This document shows positions 32,138 to 42,605 of a stretch of DNA of 64,000 bases, piece by piece. The stretch comes from Diplodia intermedia (lineage: Eukaryota; Ascomycota; Dothideomycetes; Botryosphaeriales; Botryosphaeriaceae): positions 47,704 to 111,703 of the forward strand of contig JAKEKT010000110.1 in NCBI GenBank assembly GCA_021495925.1, given 5' to 3'. The first letter of the stretch is position 1. The number at the start of each line of letters is the position of its first letter. The translations under genes and the position numbers were made by a program. The notes beneath the pieces were generated by a model. That model searched no databases and was not told the origin of the DNA. It saw only the letters and a list, made by a program, of their open reading frames with translations.

Positions 32138-34311
32138 TTACAGCTTCTGCCTGATCGCCCGACGTCAAACATGCAAAGGATGGGGGTACTGCTGAGCGGC
32201 GTTTCTCTGCACTTGCGGTATTGGTGAGTTCAGTGAACGCCAGTCAGGTTTGTAGTAATAATCTGTCGTTTAGATGTTCCCAGCCTTCGTTGGTCCTGCA
32301 GCATTTGAGGTAGTAGTCTTTCTTATCAGAGTAGTCACTTAAACATTCTGTACATCTCGCCCTTTGCCGTTCTATGATATGTGGATGGCTTAATCAGGAC
32401 GCCAAGGCACACCGGCGAGAGGCTGGGACGCCCATGGACCGATTCACGATCCCTGACCTTCTCAAAGATGTCTGTCGCTGCACGACCTTGAAGCTAGCTC
32501 CCTTTTAGTCTGTTACGTATCCAGACTTCAAAGCATACTTGAGATTTGTGTTGTACGACTCACGAAGTGGCTTCTGAGATTGTTGCTCTTCGCTCGCGGC
32601 TGCGTCGATAAGAAGTGAAGTGGGCACGGCACTGCTATCGAAGCAACCGCTATTTTCCTCGGCCCTTTTAGGCAGGCGATTGTCACCTAATTTTAATTTC
32701 TTGGGACCGTGAATGGTGGAGTCTGATGCGATAGGGAATGATGGCTGCGACACGACTAATGCAAGGATTCAACAGTATCCCTCAGGCTTAAGTAATAAAG
32801 ACAGCTGGGAGTATGTTGCCCTGGATGAAGCTTATAATGATGTTTAGCTTTGTCGTTTTCTCCCATCATCTCGATTCGTACCGTCATGTTCTCAAAATGG
32901 TTCGCCATCTTCTGGCAACAATGCTTGCTATGGGCCTTTTCAGTCTTACTGCCGCTCAAATCACTTGATAAGAAATTCCCCTTTTCAGTTAGTTCTGCGG
33001 GATTGTAGGGCTTTACCAGGACAGGAACGGCATCGCTCGCGCACCGCTCCAAGAGCTAGAAATGCATGACCACCTATGCACAACTGGCACCGTGGTAGAC
33101 GACTAATTGGCTTTATTTCGACATCACGGGCGCTTGTACATGCTCTACGACCTCTGCTTCTTACTGTGGCGGGAGATCCCTATCAACCAATGTCATTAAT
33201 CTCTTGTGCCAGCTTCGTCGGCCAGCCAGACATTTGAAACGGCAATCTTGCAAACATCAACCCATTAGGCGTCAAGCCTGTTGCCAGTTGCTATCGGCCT
33301 TCGGCAAAAAAAAAAAAAAAAAAAAGTGGCGACGCCATCTGATCGTTCAACGGCATCCGGTACCCGCAAAATGACAGCTCCACCGCATTGACCATTTGCA
33401 ACGCTCTGACTGAAGTGTCTACGGTGCCTGTGCTATCACGCAACAATAGCAGACCATCCACGGCGTTCAGGCTTAGCCCGTCCGTTACATCCAGCAGCTT
33501 TACAGACGATGCAGTGTCTCCACGCCGGTTGCCCCAGTAGTGACGCCAAGCAGAGTAAGAGGACTCCGACGAATGCAAGCACTGCATCGAAGACGTCAGC
33601 GTGGGCAAGGAGCGGCCCAGAGCTTTTGGATCCGTTTCAGATCAAAAACGCGCCGGCGAGTCCGAACTTTGCAATGCCAACTAGGTTGCTTCCGATATTT
33701 GGAACGGCTATTTTATTTGTGGGCTGAGAGCAAGCATCGCTCAAAAGGATCTGGAAGAAACCTTGGTGTGAGACTTACAGTGTCAAATTGCTACAGTTTT
33801 CAGACTGATCAGCGGCCGCTGTTGGTCTATCATATCGCTGTGGCTAGAATAATGGATTTTTCTTTGAAAATAAGTGGTTGTTGCTAACGACTTTCACAGG
33901 TTGCAAAAGGATCCCTCCATTTATTTTGAAAATTAGGCACTATCTAGACCCCTCCCAATTTTTTTTTCGCGATTTCGAAGCTTATAATACAGCATGATCT
34001 TGCACAAAATATGCATAGGAAACCCTCCTAGAGCCCACTACCCAACAGGGAGGACATTCTGCGCCTGTTAGTCCAGTATCATAGCAGTGCAAACAATCTC
34101 GTGCTGGTTTGGCAATTCAACATGGTCGGCACGATGGGACATTCGATTATTCAGGTCTCTATGAAACACCTCTCTACTAGGCTCGATTTCAGTTGCAAAC
34201 ACCACCAATCCATCGATTCGATCCGACCCAGGTCCACAAGTCATCGAGGCGATGAAGATCACACGAGGCAATATGGACAGTGCTCGGAAATTTTCAGGTG
34301 TACCTGATGCT
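32138..34311. other. Convergent intergenic region, 2.2 kb
   Basis: Between the Bbc1 and subtilisin 3' ends. Moderately AT-rich by eye, especially 32.5-34.0 kb. It contains a 19-nt A run (33307-33325) and short open frames on the minus strand (32.5-33.05 kb) that lack good ATG starts and match nothing I know. No supported gene. Confidence 0.45.
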
Positions 34312-35758
34312 CTAATAGAAAATCCCGAGATCAACGACCTCCTCATCAGACGCAGCCTGCGTGGTCTCGGTCTCGTCAACGGTGGAGCTGGACCCGCTCG
34401 CGCCGTTTTGGGCGATGATGAGCTCTCCGCCAGCGGTGACGTCGGCATCGCCCTCGGTTAGGTAACCAGAAACAGCCAGAGACTTGACGCGCGCCTTGAG
34501 GGTGGCCGGGTCGTTGAGGCTGGGGTCGGCGGCAAGGAGGTAGGCAAGCAGACCACTGATGTGAGGGGTGGCCATACTCGTACCGCTGGCGATGGCGTAG
34601 GCGGTATCGCTGTTGTAGTAGGACGAGTAGGTGGTAACACCAGGAGCGTAGACGTCAACAGTGGGGCCGGAGTTCGAGAAATAGGCAACCTCGTCGAGGA
34701 TGTTGGAGGCGCCAACGGAGATAATGTTGCTGACATCGCCTCCGAGGGATCCGGGAGTATAGTTTGACGCATCGTCGCCATCGTTGCCAGCAGCAACCGC
34801 AATGTGAACACCAGAGTCGGAAAGGGCAACAAGAGCGCTCTCAACCGCCGTAGAGCGACCTTCGAAGCCAAGGGACAGGGATGCAACGGAAGCAACGAAG
34901 TCGCTCTCACCCGAGCGTGATTCGTGCTGGGAAGCGACGTAGTCCAGACCGCCAATCAGACCGGAGGAAGTTCCGCTACCGGACGAGTCGAGCACCTTGA
35001 CACCAATAAGGTTGGCATTGCTAGCAACACCAACGGTGTTACCGGCAGAGGTCCCGGAAACATGAGTGCCTTCTCAGAGGTCAATACCACGGGGCGCACG
35101 CTTGCAGAAGGGCGCTCAACTCACCATGCCCATTGTCGTCAGTTTCGGACGAGAAAGCACTCCAGCCAACGGTGGCACGGCTGCCGAACTGAGTATGGGT
35201 GGTACGAATGCCAGTATCGACCTTGGTTGGTTAGTTGTGTCGAGTATCGCGTGGGATGGGGTGTGGCGTACGATGTAAATGTCAACACCGGAGCCGAGGG
35301 CGGTAGACGAATAGGTGTATGTATACGAGGTGGAAGAGGGGCTGGCCGTGTTCTCGATGCTCTCGGTTTGAGAGATGCGCTGCAGGCCCCAAGGAGCACT
35401 GGAACGGGTGGCTTTGATGGTTGCCTGCAGAGCCGAGTCCACAATGGAGACCTCAGCAATGCCACCGAGCTTCTCAGCCTGTTCGGCGGAGAAAGAACCA
35501 GAAAAACCCTGGGAGTGGTTAGTTGGCCGAACGATGGACTGCACCGAGTGCTGTGGTGTGAACCTTGAAGAAGCTGTTGTTGTAGGTGCTCGTCACGGCC
35601 TCGTCGTCGACCGTAATGTCGAGCTGGGACAAGACAGCGGCGACATCAGCAGACTTGGAGAGGATGATGTCGTAGGTAGCGGTGTCTCGCTTGAGCGAGG
35701 TTGGGGCCGCATAAGCGCTCAGCGAGGTGGCCAAGGCAAGAAGGGCGAAGGACTTCAT
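34312..35758 (-). CDS. Secreted subtilisin-like serine protease (S8, proteinase K type)
   Basis: Extracellular alkaline endopeptidase, 428 residues. Exons are 35564-35758, 35272-35508, 35125-35221 and 34312-35069, with introns of 55, 50 and 55 nt. Residues 1-18 (MKSFALLALATSLSAYAA) are a signal peptide. An inhibitor I9-type propeptide follows (YDIILSKSADVAAVLSQL ... FKGFSGSFSAEQ). The mature enzyme starts near ATRSSAPWGLQRIS. The catalytic triad is D146 (IVDTG), H176 (NGHGTH) and S341 (SGTSMATP), with the oxyanion Asn N272 (AAGND). All residues are intact, so the enzyme should be active. The catalytic His codon ends one base before the third splice junction. The short C-terminal tail after the fold is acidic (DETETTQAASDEEVVD). 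It probably serves in nutrition or host-tissue degradation. Confidence 0.95.
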
Positions 35759-35879
35759 ATTGACAAGTGGTGATGGCTGCGGGAACAGAAGTAGACTTTC
35801 GGATCTCAACTCTGGCCAGGCTCAGGAGATGAGGAGAGTGCTGGCGGTGCAGACGATGCTCCCAGGCCGGTAGAAGCAT

Positions 35880-35887
35880 CTTATATA
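35880..35887 (-). promoter_or_regulatory. Probable TATA box of the subtilisin gene
   Basis: On the minus strand the sequence reads TATATAAG, about 122 bp upstream of the ATG at 35758. It is the only close TATA match in this stretch and suggests a regulated, focused promoter. Confidence 0.6.
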
Positions 35888-37906
35888 GGCGCAGAGACAG
35901 CACCACCGATGCTGCAAGGGCTGCGGTATCCAGCGTCATCCACATATCGGGTCATTCGCCGAGGGCACAGGAACAAGCGAGACGCGGGTGGATATGCTCG
36001 CCAAAGTAGGAGCGCGCATGATTTCTGCATACAGTAGTGGGTGTCTGTAGGTCGAGGGTGTACAGCAAGGCTCCAAGGCACCCTGCAGGAGACCGCGAGC
36101 CTTGCCGGATCGGGGTGGCAGATAGCTCCAACATCGGGTGTATAGGCACAAGCAGTCCAACGGCGGATGCTCCTCTCAACGATTGGTGGTGAGGCCATCC
36201 ATGTCCCATGTCCTTATCGCAGGGCCTCTTCCCGCGCGGACCTGGGCGTGATCTCGCGGCCGGAAGCTTGGCAAGTGTTTGGACGAAGCGAGCTGGCGGG
36301 CGTGATTGGGCGAGAGGAGGTCAGCCGGGCGGGCCAAGCCGCAAACTGGCTGTGGAGCAGTGCTGGAGCAGCGTGCATGAAAGCCGGGGCGTGACCGGAG
36401 GGCTGGTCTTGCCCGCGCCAAGCCCCCGAGCGACAAAGTGCGCGGAGGCCGAAAGGGCAGGTCGTAAGGTGGTGTTGTATTAAGCTCATGAGGGCGGCGT
36501 CGCCATCGACGGCGGGCGTTGCGGCACCGGCGCTGGATGTAGATTCACGGCGCGTGGATTGGTGGAGCTCGGTATATTGATGGACACGCGGCCACGGGCG
36601 CGAGTCAGCCGCTGACGGTGTTTCCTGGGGCAGCGCGCAAGGATGGCGATAAGCAACACCAAGCCAGTTCGACGTGCTCGCCTGGCCCCTAGTCGCCGGA
36701 GTCCTGTCACGCGAGGCTCGAGCTCGACTAGCCGCCAGCCGTCAGGCGCCGCTGCCGGGTGCAATCGTGCAATCGTGCAATCGCGCGCCGCTCTGGTGCC
36801 ACAGCGCTGTCGCCGACGTTGGCGGCTTTTCTGCACGCGTGCCGAAAGAGGAGCTTGACCCCCGCCGAAGGCCTCAGCAGGGATTGCCCTCTCATACCAC
36901 GCCGTCCGCTCCATCTTTGGACGCGCCGGATGCTGGCCTCTCCGGATTTTCCGATCGGCCTCTGTCTGGATGCAATACCAGCTCGACTAACGCCAAGGAT
37001 CCCCACTGGCAGGCTTGTTGGGTCCGGAGTCTGCATCAATAGGATGCCAGGCCTTGCGGGCGGAAAGCGTCATGCAGGCATGGCTCCGCAATATTGAGAC
37101 CTGCTGTTCCCTGTTCTCTTAATATCAAGCAACCCATGCAGAGCAGCGGTCAAGCTTGACGTCTTATCGATTAGATATGACGATGGCCTCGAGATGTCGG
37201 TCGTCAACGCATGCCTGGGCGCCAAGGAGGACGGAGATTTTTGGCTGTCCGTCGTGCCGCGCCAAGAAAGGGGGGGAGATAACGCCACAGGGACCGACTG
37301 CACTTCACCTTGCGGTGATAACTAGCAAGTCGAAGCCGGCATTTTCTGCCTCTGGCGCCGCTTGGTCCGACACACCCTCGGGGACCACGCCTGGTCGTCC
37401 GCCCTGGCGTCGGTGACGGAAGTCTTGCATCGCTTGCCGGTCTGCGGACTCGCGTGGAGGAACGGATCAAAAGACTGGGTCGATGGCGAAAATACGAACG
37501 CAGAAGAGGGAAGCTGTGGAAGGCCGAGTGAGGCAGGTGCAGCAATGCTGACGGAGCAGACGGAAGGAGGGGAGCGTGGACCGCGAGCGATGCTGTGGCC
37601 AAGGTGGACGTGAGTCGATCTGAGTCCAGGATGCGCAGAGCCTCAAGTGGAAAATGAAGTGGCCGGCTCGGACTGAGTGTGAGGTGCAGAGTCAAAAGCC
37701 GCCGACAGCCGTCCCGAGGTGCGAGGTGCGAGGTGTGAGGCTCACAGGCGGGGTTCCGGCGCTCTGTGCGGCGTGCGTTCCGCAGCTTCCCCGCGCCTAG
37801 GTGCCGTCATCCTCCAGCACCCCGGCATGTGATTGCTTCTCAGCTTTGTTACTACTTTTCGCCCACAGCCATCCCCGCTTGTCAGCGACCAAGCATCCCA
37901 TCCAAC
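35888..37906. other. Divergent intergenic region (subtilisin / thiolase), 2 kb
   Basis: Long shared upstream region of a secreted protease and a metabolic enzyme. It contains a short 8-bp tandem repeat, GTGCAATC x3 (36759-36785). Open frames here are Arg/Ala/Ser-rich shadows. No gene supported. Confidence 0.45.
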
Positions 37907-39266
37907 ATGTCATCCGCCGCCTGGCTCGTCCACTCTGTTGCCAAAGCGCGCCCTCTCGCGCAACAGCCGACCCCACAGCTCCGCCGGCTATTCAGCACCA
38001 GCCGCATTCGATCCAGGGAGGTTCGCGACGCCTACATCCTCAGCGGCTCGCGGACACCCACCGGTGTGGTAACAACGCCTCTGTCCTGCTCTCGTCTGCC
38101 TGCGCTCACCGCACCAGTTCAATGGCGCCTTTACTACCGTCCCTGCCCCTCGCCTGGGCGCCGTCGCCATCGAGTCCGCCCTCTCCAAGTCGACCGTTCC
38201 GGTTGACAAGATCAAGTCCGTCTACATGGGCCATGTGCTGCAGGGCGCCGCCGGCCAGGCCCCTGCCCGCCAGGCCAGCATCTTCGCCAAGCTGCCGCCA
38301 TCCGTCGAGGCCACCACCATCAACAAGGTGTGCGCCTCGGGCCTAAAGGCCGTGACCATTGCCGCTCAGGATATCCAGCTGGGCGATGCTGAGGCCATCG
38401 TCGCCGGCGGCATGGAGAACATGTCCCGTGTGCCCTACTATCTGGCTCGCGCCAGCCAGCAGCCGCCCTTTGGCGAGCAAAAACTGCAGGACGGCTTGAT
38501 CACGGATGGTCTGTGGGATGTATACAATCAGATCCATATGGGCAACTGCGCCGAGAACACGGCCAAGAAATACCAAATCTCGCGTGAGGAGCAGGACGAC
38601 TTCGCAATTCTGTCTTACAAGCGTGCTCAAGATGCTTGGGCTGCTGGGCTGTTCAAGGACGAGGTTGTACCCGTGACGGTGCAGGGCAGAAAGGGCGATA
38701 CGGTGGTTGAGCAGGATGAAGGATACAACCGCCTGAAGCTTGACAAGGTTAAAACGCTTAAGCCCGCCTTCGTCCGCGATGGCACGGGCTCCATCACTGC
38801 CGCCAACAGTTCGTCTTTTAACGACGGTGCCAGCGCCCTCGTTCTGGGCAGTAAAGATGTCGCAAAAGCCCATGGCTCCAACTCGCGCGTTCTGGCTCGT
38901 GTTGTCTCTTATGCGGATGCCGCTCTTGACCCAATCGATTTTCCCGTCGCTCCCGCCAAGGTCGTTCCCATTGTCCTGGAGAAGGCTGGCCTATCCAAAT
39001 CTGACATTGCCATCTGGGAATTCAACGAGGCCTTCGCCGCTGTTATCAGGGCCAACGCTAAGATCCTGGGTCTTGGGTCGGAGAACGTCAATCCCAGAGG
39101 CGGTGCCATTGCGTTGGGACATGCGTTGGGAAGCTCTGGGAGCAGAATTTTGGTGACCCTGTTGCATCAGTTGGAGATTGGACAGTATGGATGCGCGGCA
39201 ATTTGTAACGGCGGTGGTGCTGCCAGCGGCATCATCGTGCAAAGAATAGATCATGGTGATCTGTGA
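37907..39266 (+). CDS. Acetyl-CoA acetyltransferase (thiolase II), probably mitochondrial
   Basis: Condenses two acetyl-CoA to acetoacetyl-CoA, or the reverse, in ketone, isoleucine and isoprenoid metabolism; 436 residues. Exons are 37907-38068 and 38118-39266, with a 49-nt intron. The N-terminal ~36 residues (LVHSVAKARPLAQQ...RRLFSTSRIR) are Arg/Ser-rich and free of acidic residues, a mitochondrial presequence. Catalytic residues are present: C126 (NKVCASG), H389 (GHALGSSGSR) and C417 (CNGGGAASG), plus NEAFA. Two details differ from the usual pattern. The intron donor is GTAACA, and the joined sequence reads RTPTGVFNGAF where many thiolases have RTPxGKF. The His motif is GHALG where GHPxG is more usual. 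Both could be normal for fungal paralogues. It is convergent with the nucleotidase gene. Confidence 0.92.
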
Positions 39267-39800
39267 GTTTTGATGCCGTGTAGCGAAACTTGGAATGTCA
39301 ACCTATCAACTTGAATACAATAGGAAATTCCCGGATGAATTCTTCCCCACTTGTGGCTCCTCATGCTGCCGGACGATTCTCTCATAACCATGTGAAATAA
39401 AACTTAGCTACTCTCGTGAGCATGTGGCTAGGCCATGCATGCGTTAGTTCGAATGATGAGTGATATGAAGAAGTTACCCTACGCTCGTAGACAAAGGACT
39501 AACAGTCTAGCCAGTGTTGGCACCATGGGATGCAAAATAATACGGCCCTTCTAGGACTGTCTCACCAACGCTGCATCACCTGCATAGATGATCGAAGTCT
39601 CCGCCCAATGTTGCTGCACGGCATTTTTCTGACTCCAAATGCCTGTAGAGAGAGAGAGAGGGTGTCTGTGATCTCCAGCGATGCACTGTAGTAGCGAATC
39701 GAGCCTTAGTGCCCATGTCATGATGCTTTGTATTTCCGTTACTCGTTTATTTTGATGCCAGCGGCAGGTCATCTATACATAGCGTGTACACCGTCTACTC
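39267..39800. other. Convergent intergenic region
   Basis: 3' flanks of the thiolase and nucleotidase genes, 534 bp. It contains a short GA microsatellite near 39648-39661. No gene seen. Confidence 0.45.
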
Positions 39801-42101
39801 CTACACAGACGTGGAGACCATCCTGATTCTGCCCTCTAGTCTAGGAGCGATGGCCTATACACCTCAATCAGTCCACATATGATATATTTCAATGGTTGCA
39901 TCAGTCGACTCACCTTGGTCCAATTGATGGTGAACTCTCCCTCTCCAAGAGGATCGCCGCAGCGCGGCTGGCCTTTCAGTCCGGCCAAGCGCCACCATTT
40001 ACGCATAACCTTCCTCATGATTACGCTCTTCCTCTCCAGCTCCTCCACTGCAGCATTGGCACGCTTCGGCTCCGCTTCGTCCTCCGAGTCTGTGTCAGAT
40101 TCGTTGAGCGGCGTCTCCGCACCTTCCGGGCGGTGCCCATGAGGAGTGAGCCTGCCACTCCGGCTGTCCTGAACCACCTCCAGCGCGCTGGCGACCTTGC
40201 CTTTTGGCTCAAAGTGCGGCTGGACATTCTGCAGCTTGTTCTGCACCCTATCCCAGTGCCTTCCCATGCTGGGGCCCCACTGTTTCCATTTTCCAAGAAC
40301 TTTCAAAGACATGAAGTACTGGCGCAGCATCATCGAGATGAGAATACCGTTCTCCTCTGAAACTATCTCCTTTGCTGCTCCACCCTCCTCCTCGATCCTG
40401 AATGCACATTAGCATGTATGATGCAACCGAGCCAAGGTAACTTACAGCAGAGAGTCGTAACCGTCGCGGCCACGGGCCATATATCCGCGGGTTACCATGA
40501 CGTACTCCTTCTTCAAGTCAACTGGATCGCCTCCAATCTTAGTCCAGGTGACACGGGAGCCCTCAGGCTGCTGGGGGTCGAATTCGAACTCGATGTTCGA
40601 TACCTGCGGGAAACGACCCTCGAGCGCAGGGTACTTGGACACAGCATTTTCGAGAGCTTCAATGACAGCCTTGCCAGTAACCTTGATCACAACAATTGGA
40701 TCCTCGAACGGGAAACAGTTCATGATATCCTTTACTCTGAGCAGGCCAGGGGGGTAGATCTGATCTCCTCTGATGGTACCAGAGGCCATCAAGGCGCAAT
40801 CTCCGTTGTAGGTGAAACGCATGAGGTCGCAGACGAAGTTCCCCATATTCGACTCTTTGGTGCGGACTGTCGTGAAGCGCGCATCCAATGGGGAAGCAGT
40901 GTAGCCGATAGGCTTGTCAAGCTTCGCTTTGAGCTTGGCAGTGAGGCTTTCGATGAGCTTCATGGATTCGGGGTCCTGGGGGATCTGCGAGACGACATCC
41001 CGACGAATGATGTTGAAGTCCCACTTGTTACTTCCATCTTGCTTCCTCCATGCTTCGATGTAGCTCAACTGCTTGAAGTCACTACCGGATCGGAGGACAT
41101 GACAGCCGTTGATCAGGCTGTGATTCTGCAGGTTCATTGTTAGCGGCCCATGCCGAGAAAATGAGATGCGGAGACCGTCACGTCACGGCGAGAGATGGTT
41201 GGAAGCAGAGGAAAGCATTCGTCGGAGAGGGGCTGTGTCAGAGACAGGACCGAGTCACTCACGTAATAGTGGTCATGACCCCCCAGCACGATGTCAACCA
41301 AGCCTTCTGGAAGCTTCTCGGCAAGCTTGTTGTCGTTCGGCTCGCGCTGGTGGGAAATGACAATGACAATCTCAGCACCTTGCTCGCGCAGCGCTGGCAC
41401 CAGCTCCTTGGCCGTCTCTGAGGCCGATTTATATATGATATCCGGGGGCAGCGAGTTGATGGTGTCGAGCCACTCACGCTCGGCCAAGCCGATTATGCCA
41501 ATCTTGATGCCATTAGAGGAGGTCATCATAGTCGTCTTCGGGGCGTTTGCCAGCGACTCGTTCTCGCCGAGGGCCGGGTCGAGCACGTTTGCCAGGAGCC
41601 ATGGAAAGTTGCACTGGCCAGTGAGATGGCGATATTGGCGTACGCCAAAGTCCAGATCGTGGTTCTGCAGCAAGGATACCGAGTCAGCTCTTTGATCAGT
41701 GATACGGAGGCACAATTGGCAGTACTCACGCCGATGCATGCACAGTCGGTGCCTACACCGTTGAGCACTGGAACCATATGGCTGCCTGTTCTCGGTCAGC
41801 GGGAGGGCCCCGGTATGGGGTGAAGCTCAGGTGGACCTTTGGTGACGCTGCTCTCCAAACTGGGGTTGAAAGCATCGCCGGAGAAGAAGGTCAACAGCTC
41901 TGACTGGCCCGCGAAGCTGGAGTCGCTGCGGTAGTGATTGCAGAGGGTCTTGAAGCGGGCGTATCCTCCAACAGGCTCGGCGCTCGAGGGCTCGACGTGG
42001 TAGACATCGTTGTAATGTAGGATGCGGAGGTCGGGCGGGGCGTCGTGAGGACCGCTGGAGTAGGTGACAACGTCGTCGATGGTGGGGTTGTCAACAGACA
42101 T
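39801..42101 (-). CDS. 5'-nucleotidase/UshA-type metallophosphoesterase, cytosolic type
   Basis: Two-domain nucleotidase-like protein, 646 residues. Six exons: 41837-42101, 41730-41785 (56 nt), 41263-41664, 40446-41125, 39914-40397 and 39801-39854. Introns are 51, 65, 137, 48 and 59 nt, and the exon sum is in frame. The metallophosphatase domain shows LRILHYNDVYHVEP, FFSGDAFNPSLES, GNHDLDFG, ISHQREPNDNKLAE and GGHDHYY, all metal-site motifs of the superfamily. The 5'-nucleotidase C-terminal domain follows (RTKESNMGNFVCDLMR, ASGTIRGDQIYPPG, PFEDPIVVIKVTG). No signal peptide is visible, so it is probably cytosolic. A C-terminal extension of ~150 residues has an acidic linker (ESDTDSEDEAEPKR). 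The last exon encodes only 17 residues (AIAPRLEGRIRMVSTSV), recovered because the INWTK frame meets a GTGAGT donor. Confidence 0.9.
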
Positions 42102-42605
42102 TGTGGTGCAAGCAGGAGGGGCGGAGGATGCGGGCAGGCGGACAGAGAAGGACAGGAGATCAGGCGGCCGGCCAGCAGACAAAGGAGAGCTGCGACATGC
42201 AGGGCTCACCGCAGCTGCAGGTGTAGGGTACGAGGAGCACACGGGCTCCCGGGGAGCGCGGGCGGGCTTGGCCAGGCGCTGCAGCTCACCGACAGGGGCG
42301 CGGCGGAATCAGATGCGGCGTGATTGGCGGGTGGTCCGCCGACACCAGGGCGGAGCAGCAGGGCGGCCATGGCCCGGGGTGGTTGTTCCATCGAAGGGGC
42401 GCGCGGCGATGGGAGCGGACGGGTCCAGGATGTGCACGCTGCAGCCACTCACAGCTGCGCCATTTGAGCCCGCCCCGCGCGATCCCCAGGCACCGCCGCC
42501 AACACCACGCACAGACACCCGCGATCTAATGTTCATTGCATTACGCTGCTGCTCTACGCCGCCCTCCAGCGCCGCCGCCACGCGGCTTAGATACATAAAA
42601 ACTCG
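42102..42605. other. Intergenic region between tandem minus-strand genes
   Basis: 504 bp holding the nucleotidase promoter and the 3' end of the homeobox regulator gene. GC-rich, without a protein-like frame. Confidence 0.4.

Noticed and set aside
32505..33052. Two adjacent minus-strand frames (~80 and ~98 codons) considered as a two-exon gene
   Set aside because: The upstream frame begins at TTG after a stop, no clean donor/branch/acceptor set joins them, and the product matches nothing I know. Kept only as a weak possibility.
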